A stretch of DNA of 64,000 bases from NCBI GenBank assembly GCA_947179485.1, contig OX359247.1, positions 39,160,801 to 39,224,800 on the forward strand, written 5' to 3'. The notes beneath the pieces are model-generated. The model did no database searches, was not told the origin of the DNA, and saw only the letters and a program-made list of their open reading frames with translations. Numbering within the stretch: position 1 is the stretch's first letter; every line of letters starts with the position of its first letter. The DNA is from Allacma fusca. Taxonomy: Eukaryota; Arthropoda; Collembola; Symphypleona; Sminthuridae. The position numbers and the translations under genes are program-made. Below, piece after piece: positions 50,220 to 63,507 of the stretch.

Positions 50220-50435
50220 TCAATAGAATTGGATCACATGGATGTGCACCGAGAGCTGATAAAGCAGAGCACGTATAGCATCTTCATTCCATCTTCCCTT
50301 TATTAGTTCCTTATAATGTTTCTTCGGTTTTTCTTCGCAATTCAGGTTCACACCAATAAACCAATTGAGGGCCATGCGGAGGAACATGGTATGGTACATC
50401 CACAGATTGTAAATCTGTCCTTCCCTGCCGTCCAT
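50220..50435 (-). CDS. Possible small protein, unrecognised
   Basis: A minus-strand frame gives 71 aa from an ATG in good context (acaATGG). It starts MDGREGQIYNLWMYHTMF and ends LLYQLSVHIHVIQFY before TGA. Its codon choice (TTC CTC CGC ATG GCC CTC) is more GC-rich than the surrounding AT-rich DNA. The peptide has a plausible mix of Trp, aromatic and charged residues, including CEEKPKKHYKELIKGRW. A stop lies in frame just upstream of the longer open stretch, so it would be a single-exon protein, or the last exon of a gene joined at an AG just before the ATG. I do not recognise a family. It could be a fragment of an old gene or chance. Confidence 0.3.
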   Translation of the reverse strand: MDGREGQIYNLWMYHTMFLRMALNWFIGVNLNCEEKPKKHYKELIKGRWNEDAIRALLYQLSVHIHVIQFY

Positions 50436-50554
50436 TGTTAGTCTATAGCCCAATGCTTGTCATTTTTGTTGTCAAAGCCCATTTTCCTGAATAACCGCAG
50501 GAAATTGAGGGATTTTTGACAGGAGTGGAAAAAAAAGATTAGAATCACAAAAAA

Positions 50555-50573
50555 AGAGAGAGAGAGAGAGAGA
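50555..50573. repeat. (GA)n microsatellite
   Basis: Short GA run, intergenic. Confidence 0.85.
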
Positions 50574-52927
50574 CCCTACAAGAAAATAATGTTTTACATT
50601 TGTATGTCCTCTAGTGGTAACAAAGTACCACAAAAGTTGACATAATTAGGTGTACATATGTACGTACCAAAGACCCTACATATGCCTCAGAGGGGAAAAA
50701 AAGTTGCATTATTTATTATCTGTCGACTCAACAGGACTGTGTGTTTGGGAGTGAATTTTCATTTCAGTACCTTTTATATGCATCAATTGTATCATCTCTG
50801 TATTCCTTTCGTCCCGACGACAACGAAAGGACCATTCAATTTACGTGGAATAACTTTCCTACACACATCAAGTCCTGCATGTGGTAGTGTCTGTGATTTC
50901 TTGGAATGAACAATGTGTATTTACAACGTATGTATGTATATATGTATGTATGCATGCATGGCTGTGTGTGTGTGTTGTGTTGTGTTGTGTGGAGCACGTA
51001 TCCCAAATCTGTGCTCACGTTAACATACAGATAGGAGTGTGTGTCATTAAAAAAAAGTCGCGTTCCCCTTCCTTATTTAATCCAAGGGACACAAAACATT
51101 GGAGAGTACTATTTAGGAGATAAAATCATCTTAATATTATAATTAAGTAGGTACGCCTGTACCCAATACTGTCTCACCTATAATTCCCCTCTGGATATGA
51201 GTAGTTTGTAACTCACTCATATACGTATATCTCATTTGGGAAAGGGCAGAGACGGCGGCGATTTCATGATAGACTGCTTATTATCGCTCTGCTCTGAGCG
51301 AGATGGATTTAACTATGTATGTATCTCCATGTCTGAGAGTGGGGTAGACAATGACGGTAAAGAAAAAAGTCAGAGCGATGACAATTTTTTTTTCTCTCTC
51401 TCGCATAGGTGCGTCTTATTTAAAAACTTAATTGAACGTCAGGCTTTAAAAGTGTGTTGCTGCAACAGTTTCACGAGGTTAATATCTAGAATTAAGTGCA
51501 AAGGAAGTAATTTGTGACACGCTTCCGCATTTGGTAGTAAAAATTTCTAAGCAAGAAGGGCGTAAGTTGTGGCGGTGACAATCCGCAAGTGTTTTTAGCA
51601 CATGAGAAAAATACGCACTTTATATGTGTAGAATACAATTTTTGAAGACTTTTTATCATCCCCCTGGAACACTTACAAAAATCCCTTTATCAAGCCCCTA
51701 TGTTAATACAGTATTGCCTCTAATTTAACAATGTCTCTAAAATCCGACGTCTCTTCCATTTCTACAAATGTCATAGATTTTTCTTACAAACTGCAGAAAT
51801 GCGGAGAATTCTTCAGTAGATTCCCATCCTAGGTGGTAAAAAAATGTAAGTAGCTAAAGCATTGCGAGACTACATTACTAATAGTATAGACTGGCGAGTG
51901 TGCTCAATCCAATTTTTTTTGTCTTGGACTATATACTTGAGAATTCTCACCAGACATATATTCTATATTATTACTCTCAAATAGAGACACTTTGCTTTAC
52001 TTATTAACCGTATGCGTCCCTATGGGGTACGTAATAAATGGGTCCCTGTAAAATGTGCATTTATGATAATCACAAGTAATAACTTAATGTTACTTGTGGA
52101 GGTAGCATTTTTTTTTGCCCAGTGCATTTAAAGCAAGCTTTTGTAAAGTAATTTGTGCATTTGAGGCACTAGGTATATATGTTTTGATGTGCACACACTC
52201 TCCTGCCCCGGCATAAATTTAAACTATATTCTAGTATAAATAAACGGAGTGTCAGTCTGTAATAAATACATATTTCGTGATGAGACTCAATAATTTCTGG
52301 ACATGGCGAAAGGATTTATTTATATTAGGTAGAATACTTATATATAGATACACTTACTAGTATAGTTACTACTAGCTGAAATATTTAAAGCTAATGGAGC
52401 CTCTCAAGTGTTGTCGATTTTTAATTTATGAGGAAACTTTAAGAAAAATATTGTAGGCGTGCGGTCTCTCGTGTATTTGAAACCCTGTCTCTGTATATGT
52501 TTGACCCATTTCCCCAAAAATATAATTATTCCAATTGCATTAGCTTGTAGAAAGATGGATGGATGCCTTCAGCCTGTTCAGCATATGAGTAGTATGGCTT
52601 GGAAGCGTAAAAAAAAAAACTTGCCAGTGCTATAGCATACAATAACTATGTATATCTATAGATACATGCAGTTCAAATGGTTTTCTCTCAATGTTTCCCT
52701 GCCCTTGTTGAAAGAAGACGAAGACGAGAAAGATGTGAGGCTCCTCATCAGTTTATTTTACAAAGGGAAATAGCCTACAGCCACACGTCGACGGCAAAAA
52801 CCTAGACCTAGTCTAGCTTTAATTACCAAATACACACAAGTAATGCCGACGTCACATTTGGCATCCTTTGATCTCTTCAAGTTTCCCAGTATATTTGCTT
52901 ATTGTATGCAAGCCATTGTTATATCCC

Positions 52928-52969
<42 letters not shown>
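52928..52969. repeat. (ATT)n trinucleotide repeat
   Basis: Fourteen uninterrupted ATT units, intergenic. Confidence 0.95.
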
Positions 52970-55900
52970 GAATCAACCGGTTCCCATACAGGCACTATAT
53001 ATCCCTCCATACCATACAAATCCTTCAAATTTATTTTACACCCAGGGATCATCCTCTTGATCAGTGTTAATTTCCAGTTTAAGATCTTCTTTCTGCGTGT
53101 GCTCCAATCATTCCTGCAAAAGTTTTGAAATAAAGCCGGTTCACCTGGAATTATTGTAGATACGACTATTAGGAGAGCCAACTCCAGTAAATTAAGTTAC
53201 AAATCCTGTAAATGTATCCATTCATTGATTCCATTCCATTCCTTCCCTATAGATATGTAAACTCCTCAGGTTTATGGTCTGCTTCAATGGTCTGTTCAAC
53301 CTCTCATTGCTTCACAGTCTGCCAAACCTAGTGATACAGTAATCATGGAATGTAATCTCTGTACACGAAGCCTTCCCATTCCCAAGAACATCCTTCCAAC
53401 ACGTCCATATGGTAACATAGTTTAATTGTCTTGAAATATAAAAAGCAGTGAACCATTTACATACAATCCTTATTCCTACAATATCAAATTTGACCATTTG
53501 GTAATGTCAGGGAAATATAGATACGGGTGAGATGATGCTCTTAAAGTATTCCCCCGTGGTTTCCCACAAAAGACAATAATTTCAAACTTTGCGAAGCTTA
53601 ACTGTATCTACCCTGAGGTTTCTTTAGTTTTACAATTTACATCTGCTCAGTATCTATAGATATGCAGATGATCCTGGGCCGAGCTACAGTAATATCTATC
53701 TGCAGATATTCGCTGCAATGGAAATGCATACAGGCTGAACTTTACGGGCAGAGAGGTAAACGGTTGTGTTTAATATGCTGCTAACAACAAGGTAACCAAT
53801 GCTAAGGGAAGCCATAAACCACAAACATCTGCAGTCACCATTGCGTTACGTAGTAGTAATTCTGTAGATATGGGATACCATAATGTGTATGAATGATCAG
53901 ATTGGCTACGAAACCGTAGGGGTTATTAAATTCTTGAGAGGGATTTGGTGTAAAAAAAAAAAAAAAAGATGTACAGTACCAGAGTTGGATTTAGTATTCA
54001 ATACTCAATTTTGGGCTATACCGTAAAAGGCTTGTAGCAAAACTTGTAACTTTCTATGCATTTGTCATGCTTCTGTAGAATATGAGTCAGTGGTAAATCA
54101 TAGGAGAAAAAAATCCTGGTGTCTACCCAAGTTCGCACCGGCCTTGTGGTGATTTTTGAGTTGATTCATTTAACATTCGTAAGATCATTCCTGAGGAGAG
54201 GGAAGAGCAACGGGACTCGATCATGGGATTTTTGTCAAGCCATAAAGTGGTAAGGAGGTAGCGGTACAGACCATGTAGCGAGAGGTTTAATGAAATTGGA
54301 TTGTCTCTAAAGTCCCCTTGTGATGTAACTTGTGCTGATTGTGAGCTCTGTCTGTCTGAACATCTGTACGTACAATAGCTACGCACTTCACAGTTAATAA
54401 CTTTCCGTTATGGATCGATGCTGTGTGTATAAATCCTCTACACTGATTCTCTGATTGTGAGTATCTACTGTACGCACCCTCATGATGGTACGATGTCATA
54501 TAGAGGAAGAAATTAGAAAATAATGTACATGCTTCATAAAACACACTCACCTTTCCAATCCATGAATTTTGTACGCTCCTAATCAGCTGAGGAGGTATAG
54601 CGATGCCAAATCGAAGGGGGAAAGAGTACCTTTTTTTTATCAAATGCTCCAAAGGACTTACTACTATCTACATATGTACATACAGTAGGTGGTATTCCTC
54701 AGAAAAAAAAAATTTGAAAGGTTTGTAACTGCCCAGTAATTATTAAATGCATAACATGTGCTGTTGTTAACTGGTTACAGCGGACGGAAAGTTTTCCTCA
54801 AATATGACTTGCTCCACAGGAATTTATTTAGGTCATAAATTTCCAACGTGTAATAGGCTCACGCATGTTTTGTGGTTCTGTGGAGATGCGTGCATTTTTT
54901 GTATGTACAAACCAGTAAGTAGATAGTAAATCACTTGGGAAAAATTGTAGGATTTACTTGCACGTATGCACGCATAAGGAATTTAACTTGTTACATAAAA
55001 CCATTATTATTAAATTCAAATGCTATAGAGACTAGAATCTTGAAGGTATCATTTAATAATTATTATTATTCAAGATTTTCTCTGATTGTTACAAGAACGT
55101 TACTGATTTGTAACCTGAGCTAATGATTCCCAATAAAAATGTCACATAAATTTTTCCAAAGGTTGTAAAGCACTTAACGCATACTTTCCTATATCTAGTT
55201 GCAGTCATAGGTAATTATATGTATGTCCATGTTGCATGCCGAGAGCGGACACTTGAGTGTCTTGTAATTAGAATAAAAGGATAAAGTATAGTAAAGTACA
55301 AGCTCTTCCTGAGAGTTGTGCCTCATTCGTAATAGTAACGGGGGTTGGAGTACGGAGAGTATAATACATAGTCAATGTTTACTGCTTTTGTGAGTCAGTG
55401 GGTAAACCTAAGGTCATTTACCTTGTTGGTAAAATGATATAAAACCGTATAAAATTCTTGCAATCATCCCATTTATTCCTAACATGAACTTACCCCATGT
55501 GGTTCCTTCCGCCTGAAACCTAGACAGGGAGGAAAATCCACGCCAGAACATACACATCCAAGAAAAATCTCAATCATGCTCTGTAATTTGTATTCCTTTA
55601 AATAACCTTAGTCATTTACAGTTTTACTTCGCCACAACCTAATGCTTTAAAGTTTCCTTAATGAATGTAAAGCCCCTACTTTTTTTTTTCTCACTCAAAT
55701 TACTCCCTCCTGCTCTTTCCCGTACACCCTTGTACATATGTACATACTCAAATCCTGTAATTCCTCAGAGAAGCTCTCCACAAATGTAGATACATAAATT
55801 GGGAGGGAAGTCTATTTGTTAAAAGTAATCAAGACTCACGCTGCAGTTCTCGGAAATGTGTAACAAATAATTTACTTGTCTTCGCACAAACATAAATGTC

Positions 55901-58521
55901 TCCCTGTGATCTTTCCTTGCTAACAGTACTTCCCCTTTGTGATAAAATGAGAAGCTTATACTGTTGCTGTTATAAAAAAAATAAAACAACAACAACATCA
56001 ACAACAACAGTCATCTAATTGGACCGTTTCCCTACCTACCTTGGAATAACAGCATGGCTGTCATTTCCGCTTTGAAATCTTTCTTCTAGCATAAAATATG
56101 GGATTCAAAAGCCCACTTCTTGCAGATTGTTACTTCTGAGTAGTTTCCGTTCTACCAGTCAGTCACATATATGAGTCAAAATGCTTACTTATTTCCATGT
56201 GTACGAGGGTCATCTTCAACAGTGATGTAACAGTAAAATAAATATTTAGCACTGACTCAAAATTGTACGAGTGACAAATGCAGCCCGGACACGGATAACA
56301 GTTTTTTTTTCGAATTTTCATGCTTTTGGATAATTTCGAATCTATTCTGACAACACGCACGTCCGTCATTAATGATTATCTGCACGAATAGCATCAGTGT
56401 AACTATTGTAAGGATTTTGGATCATGTTCAACACGACTCGCTTTGAGTTATTAATCACGAGTTCTAATTCTTCTATGAACGATCAATTAGAGACTGGGGA
56501 GAGTCGTGAGGAGGGAATTACCGTTAGAGAGTCAAACTCAACTTTACCTTTTCAGATTGGGTTAGTTTTGGTTCTGTCTGTATAAAAGAAACCCGTTTTT
56601 CCATGGCTCAATTCATTCTCTATTGGAGTCCATGTCAGTTGCTTTTCAATTCCTGAACGGTTCATATGATAATACTCTTTGGGGACGTTCCTCCTGCTGG
56701 AATAAGATTTCTATTGAAACAATTCTGGGTTTGTTGAATCCCGACTTGAACTACAGTATGAGCTTAGCGTGTACCATAAGCTATTAAAGTATTAAGTATT
56801 GAACGGTTATTTATTATGAATGGTCATAAGGGAGTCGGAACATGAAAAAATATTTCTGAGGGCTGTATTTTGGAGCGAATCCACCAAATAAATTAACCCC
56901 GTTCAATTATTACTTCATTACGGACCGTCAAAGTAATATTTGCTCACAAGTACATAGATTAGATCTTTAAGGAGCTCTTAAAACGAGCACAATTTTTCCC
57001 TCTAACTAATTCCGATCATTAATAAGACACTATGTATATAATGTAGACACTCATGTATGTCTGGTAGCACACTAGCATTCACATTTATGATTCTTATCCG
57101 AAGACTTGTCCAAAATTATAAAAATCATCTTACAGTAATATATCTATCTAATTATACCAGTGGATATGAAGTTATTAGCAACTCAAGTCGTATGATTTCT
57201 AGGTTACTGTGCTCACAGCACACAATAGCTGAGCAGGTTCACGCTCAAAGTAGTTTTCCAGACAATTAGTAGGTATGGCTGAGTGAAACGTGAAAGGTGA
57301 CCGAGTACAACGAGATTAACAGGTGGATCTTAATTATTCTGGTTGGAGCAATTGACATTTTGCCGAAGAAAGGAAGGAGATGAAGGAGCCCAGTCGTAAA
57401 CTATGGAGTGAGTGCATGCATTAAAATATGTCTTCTCTGAGTGCATGTGCTATTTTACTGTTACCCAATCTGAATTTCTGTGGGTTGATGAAAAGTACTA
57501 ACCTCAAAGAGGTGCTATAGAGGCTTCTCTATTTGGAAAAAAAAAACTCCATTGTAAAGAACATGATTATGGCACGGCTAAACCTACATTCTCATATGAG
57601 GGAATATCATAACAATGTCAATAATGGTGATAAGCTTGATTATTCAATCTTGACAAGTCTTAGGCCTTAAGAGTATATAGTAGTATATATACCTATTAAT
57701 TACAGATAGTTGATATATGAAACAAATCCAGGGAAGTAGTCCCAGTTCATTTTTATAACAGAGACCAATCTCCTAGTAACCCCTTCATCAGTAGTGTGCT
57801 ATGTAATCAATTAAGATTCATTGTACAATTATGTTATAAAGTGTGTTCCTACTACATACGTGAAGTGCATATACGCGTTTATCAAGTCAAGTAGAGTGTG
57901 TGGCTCTACTCATATATTTACATTAGTATGGATGAGGGGCCGATAAAAAAATTAGTTTTTTTTTTAAAGTATAGTTACTATTGTGACTCAATCTGTTTGA
58001 ACTCGTCCTGGTTGATCTGTGAATCGTCTGGGCTTTGATAATGTAATAATTATACAAGGAGTACTTACCACATCTCCATTGTTTTACATATGTATATATA
58101 TACATTTAGCCAAGTGATGTGTTTAGTTTTGTCCCTGTTCAAGTCCCAGGAATTGACTCAAAGGTGTTTTGTTTAAATAAATTACATCGTCTTCCCAATA
58201 AATTATACCATTTCAGGTTTGAGTAAAAACCTGATGATGAAAGAAGAAACTTGAGGAATCAAAATGGTTACATGACACGAGTCCAAGTAGTATCTAGTTT
58301 TGTAATAATTTCCGTATAGTAATTAAATTTCTAATTTGAATTACTCAGGTTTCGCTAAACACTTCGACCGATTGCAATGAGTGAAAGATGAGAATAGCTC
58401 CCCTCCGATGGACACCTTCAAGTCACAAGTATCCTTTTGCCACTTCAGGTAACTTCTTTTTTTTTCTTATTTAACATAGACATCTACATACATACATACA
58501 TATATCATAACCTATATACAG

Positions 58522-58543
58522 TACACACACACACACACACACC
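58522..58543. repeat. (AC)n microsatellite
   Basis: About eleven AC units, intergenic. Confidence 0.9.
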
Positions 58544-59586
58544 CTATTACACAAAACTATTAGCTCATCTCACACCACCACGGCTCTGTACGCCCATATG
58601 CACGGAGTTACAAATTTACAGCCATTACTATTTATGTGCCAATGTAAGGAACATAATGACTACTGCTACAATTTAATCACCTCCATAAATTAGTTTCTAT
58701 TTTGCTAAGTGCTTCCGCCCTTATTTAAATATTTAATTACTACGTTTCCCTAAAAAGGCCATGATTAATGAAAATGAAGATTACCTATCTACGTGGGCAA
58801 TTTCCTACTAAATGATAAGTTGCTTCCGACAATTACTCATTAAAAAACAGTTGGAAACAAAAATCATTCAATTATGAAATTGACTTCAATAAATGTCAAT
58901 CTCTTGCTGTAATGGACAATTTGATTGCTTGTTCCTTCCTCCACTAATCATTATTTATCTGCATATGTATGTCCACAAAGTATACACAATTGCTTTAGGT
59001 GAGCATGTACAGGAGCAACCTATACAGTAGTTTAAAGCACTAGCTACTGTTGATACATGACACATAAATAATATAATTATGAGAAATCTTTGAAACTTTC
59101 CTTGTACTATAATATTCCAGAGCTAAAAATAAAAAAATAAAGAATGAACACCCTTTTCTGAGTACAGTAAGGAAAAATAGAAATTTTGTAATTCGGTAAC
59201 GTTAGCCATTTGATTTATCCAAGTATCGTTAAAATAATATTTGGATATAATATTTACGAAGACAAGATCTCATATAGATCAAATAGCTGACTCATGCACA
59301 ATAGATATATGTACATAAGAATGCGAACATGCTCAACTACGTGTAGGAAAAGTGCGTTTCCCTTTTTCCGCGAATGAATTACATGTTCTTAAATAACAAA
59401 AGCACACACACTAGTGCTGGGTTGATTGAATGGAAGTTGTTATAAGTAATTATGCAGATTCCTCTCTAACAGACAGAACTGGCTTATAATCTAAGTAAAA
59501 GTGCGTTAATGGTTGATTGTACACTTATAAATTGAAAGATCGTAATAGTAATCATGTAGGAAGTGGTTCGTTGGTTGTACCTTAAT

Positions 59587-59590
<4 letters not shown>

Positions 59591-59634
<44 letters not shown>
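59591..59634. repeat. (CT)n microsatellite
   Basis: About 22 CT units, intergenic. Confidence 0.95.
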
Positions 59635-59636
<2 letters not shown>

Positions 59637-61057
59637 CCTCTGTGACTGTCTCTCAAAATTGCTACTCCAACACACTGTTTCTCTTCCATTTCCCAAAACA
59701 CTTGGGCTGTGTAGCAGAGCTTGTATCTTAAAGGAGGTAACGTGATAAGACAAGTATCCATCATAGACACAAGGCTACGATAAAAATATTGTTATGGTCA
59801 TAACGAAAGGGAAAACATTGCCAATTTTCAGAACTTATTTGCAATGCAAACGAAGGAGTAACAACAACTCGTAAGTTAACATACCCATCATACTGCGTCA
59901 CTGCGTGAGTGCGGAGTGTATGTATGTATACCCAGGCACAGGGAGTATCTATACCTACCACTTGGACGCCGGAATGAGGAAAGAGTCAAATTTATTTTCT
60001 AACTGTCGGCACAATCATCTCAGAGATAACCATCATTTAAAGCTCATTTTACTCTGCACGGCTCCTTCCGCCCCGTCATATGTTTTCTCTTCCGTTCCGT
60101 CCATAGTCTACATATTACGTAATGAGTCTAATGGGACCATCCAGTCATAAATTAATTTGACTCTACCCCCCGACTCCGCTCCCTTGTAATTCCCATTGTG
60201 AAGAACACTATTTGGGCTTTGGGGTACTCGCACACTAAAATGGTTCCTCTTTATTTAAATCTCAATTAAAGGGAAATTTCCCTAGGTATGTATAGTAGAC
60301 ATGCTACAGTAATACTTCCAAGTTGCACAAGTAAAGTACACAGGACCCGGAATCTTCCCCTGACAAAGTGTGCATATAGACATATTAAAGTAACATATTT
60401 TTGACGCGAAAAAAAAAGGAAAGCTTATATTTTTCCTCGTGGTAATATGCAATTGGAGTTAGATTGCACTCACAATATTACATAATGGGAGGAAAATTAG
60501 GAATAACTATTATCATAAGAGTTTGAGCAATTACGAATTAACCACTGGACGTGTGTATTATCCCAAAAAGTTGGAAAAAAAGTTGTTGTTATTGTAGGTA
60601 CTATATAGATAATTACTCATACTCAGCGAGATAGTAAACCACCCCGCTTTCGAGAGTCGTAGTTTAACTTCCCAACCAGATCATGTTGTTGAGTAAAAGT
60701 TTGGACAGAATTGACAAAATGTGCCTTGAATTTTCCTTGAATAATCTAGAAAAAAAACAGGAGCTCAACGTACCGTTACGATCCAACAATAATATATTGG
60801 AACAACTCAAGTCTCTTAGTTGAGTACTGTACTGTAGGCTTTAGAGCTACTACTAGTGCTTAGAGGATCAGAGAGATTGTTGTCTTGATAGAGACATAAA
60901 CATAGGATGGGGGTTGGGAACCTTGTCTATAAGGAGGTTTCATCTCAATGTCTTCACACACTTTTCAATAGCTTCTTAATCCTCTCAGTTTTTCGATGCT
61001 TTCCAATCTTTTCACTTATAAATTAGGATGTCAAACATACTTTTTTTAAAAAAAAAA

Positions 61058-61077
61058 GAAGAAGAAGAAGAAGAAGC
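61058..61077. repeat. (GAA)n trinucleotide repeat
   Basis: About six GAA units following a poly-A run, intergenic. Confidence 0.85.
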
Positions 61078-63293
61078 AGAAACCACTAAAAACAATTTTA
61101 ATGGTTGTTTCATGCACATTAAAACCAATATAGTGACAAATGTAAACACGATACAAAGTCTCGGGCTTTCAAATGCTTAGTATAATCTGAAAGTTATAGC
61201 TATTATTTATATAATTTTGTGATCTGTGAATAGACATTCGAGCTCCTGCTTGCTTGCAGTTTGACATCTGCAAGTGTAACTATACCTACATATACCAGAC
61301 ATAGATTTAGTTTAGTGGTAGGGGGAAGCCCGAACAGAAAGTATGACACAAATAAAAAGGGATGAAAGTGCGAAAATTCCATTTCGCACATGAGCACCGT
61401 TGTCCATGTTGGCTCGGCATGGTGTGTACCATAGGAATCCCAGCATGTATCTACATACATACGTATGGATGGGGTATGTGACATGTAAAAGTGCATTTGA
61501 AAGGGTCTCTTCGAAATTGAACCATGACAAGGGGAAAAATGAAATTTTCTATGCTACGAGGTGACAATGCAACTTTTTTCAATGTCGAAAGAAAGTAAAA
61601 TGAAAAAAAAAAAAAAATATACCGCGTTCAAAAAACATGTCATTCAGGGATGATGACAGACAACTACATTGAGAAGATAGAGCCCTGTGCATATGTATCT
61701 ATCTATAGTGGGCTGAGCCAACCCTTGTAACTACTGTATTCATACTTCTATTCGATACCGAATTACAACGGTCCAATCCGTAGTACATACATTAAAAATC
61801 ATTGAGTGTGTCGTGTCCTGACGCTCAGAGTACAAGTACATAAAAGGATGCGACGCATTGTGTACAAAGTCGGTGAGATTGACAGCAATCATATATTATT
61901 TTTTTTTGAATGGAAGAAGAAACGCTAGTACAGTAGTAATTGTGGAAGGGGCAATATTTATATATATTATTTTTTCCCCCTGTAAAACCCGAGCTTATTA
62001 AACATACAGATGTTGTACTAGTTGGTACACCTCACAAGTATAGAGATTGTGTCGGATTCTCTCGTAAATGAGAGGATTGCATGCATTTTAATTGTCAGAT
62101 AGCTTGTCAAATGGTGACAATTGAAACTAACTGTAAGAGTAATTTCTACCGATTGTCACTGTGCAGTTCCCTCCCAACCATTGTCCATTTGGGCAGGAGT
62201 AATTGCATACTTGCATTATTACACTCGAGTGCTACCTCAGATTTCAGCCCGTACAGTACTGTTACCTACCACAAGGAATTGACTTCCTTTTTTTTTTTTC
62301 GTGAACACAAACTTTTAGGGATAGGAGCATATAAAGTCAGCTAAAAGAAATGATGATGTCTGAGCTTTTGTCTTCTTACTACCATCATCACGCTTATGGG
62401 ATAGTTTGTAAAGTCTCAGCTTCACATTTTATATACAGATAGATACTAATACTACAGAGGCGGACAGCAAACACAATAGTTTCATGTATATTTTAAATAT
62501 CTATCTATGTATATGGGGAGATAGATACAGTGACGGAGTGTCTGCTCATGTTGGAAATGTATCCTGGCGGAAAATCCATGCAGATGACACATTATCCCTC
62601 AACCCTTACTTACTTAGTATCTACTCCAACTCCAATCTTCATACTGAGGAGAGAAAGCTACCTACCATTAAAAGCAATGAGAGTTGCAAAAATAATCGTG
62701 AAAATTAACTACGATTGTCATGCCGCACACAACCACTTAACACACCTCTGAGCACTTTTGCAGATTTATCGTCAAATCAGTTTTTCCCTAAACGCTGCTC
62801 ACCTCCAATTCTGGTCTGTATGGAATCCCTTAATGAACTCCTGTAGAAATCTTTCAAATTGTGGTGTACACACACTTCTCAATTTGATAGTTTGCAACCT
62901 AGTACTAAATAAAGCTGAGGCTTAGCAATAGATACACAAATAACAAACAAAAAACACAAATATGCCCTTATAAAACCTCCCCACTATTTTTATACAGTGT
63001 TTTTGTCATTTGTATTTTACTTGTTGGATTTTGTACCTATGTATGTATGCTTTATTGCCGTGCTTATAATAATCACATAACAACAAGGAAAATATCTTGA
63101 GAAAAAACTAAAGGGAAAATAAAACGTTCTCCTAAAACGTACGATCTCGTAAATATTTTAAATTAAATAAAAACCTCACTTTGGTGTTTATTGAACATTT
63201 TCACTAGGGAATGTTATCTTTTGAATAATTATTCGTAAGGACAATGTACATTTGAAGGAGGAATAATTATTGTGTTGAATGTTTATTCTACAG

Positions 63294-63507
63294 GAATTGT
63301 GGTATTACTTCTGACCAGCGCCATAGTTATTTCGGGTATCAGTGGAGAGAGCCCGGGGAAAGTAGACTATCGTCGTCAGTCCATCGATGATGATGAGGTT
63401 CACGATGAGGAAATTTTCACTGCCGTTGTTCAAAGTCTAAACCAGTGGCAGCAGCGGCGTCAGCACAAAGTGCAGAGCAATAGCACCACCAACGACACAC
63501 ATCACAG
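63294..63507 (+). CDS. Internal exon of a probable secreted or membrane protein (partial gene)
   Basis: A plus-strand exon with acceptor ttctacag and donor AG|gtattt stays open over 214 bases and starts and ends within codons. It encodes a hydrophobic stretch, IVVLLLTSAIVISGISG, then an acidic and glutamine-rich hydrophilic part with DYRRQSIDDDEVHDEEIF, WQQRRQHK and NSTTNDTHH, which includes an N-glycosylation-type NST. The hydrophobic part would suit a signal peptide completed by a start codon in an upstream exon, since no ATG lies in frame inside this exon. The rest of the gene lies past the window edge. I do not recognise the family; a neuropeptide precursor or a receptor N-terminus are both possible. 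Confidence 0.55.

Larger units (their letters stand above)
46514..63293. other. Gene-poor 16.8-kb region
   Basis: Upstream of RIC-3 and before the right-edge exon. It contains the RIC-3 promoter (not located), microsatellites listed separately, tetranucleotide-like tgta/tcta stretches and random short frames. One small minus-strand frame at 50220-50435 has coding-like composition. It may be partly intron of the gene whose exon lies at 63294. No RNA gene was recognised. Confidence 0.5.

Noticed and set aside
52966..53497. Minus-strand frames that could be transposon remnants
   Set aside because: No reverse transcriptase or transposase motif could be recognised.
54287..54652. 121-aa minus-strand frame with a gtgagt inside
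   Set aside because: No family resemblance and no matching exons; the donor-like site alone is not enough.
59484..59753. Arg/Glu repeat frame
   Set aside because: Translation of a CT/GA microsatellite.
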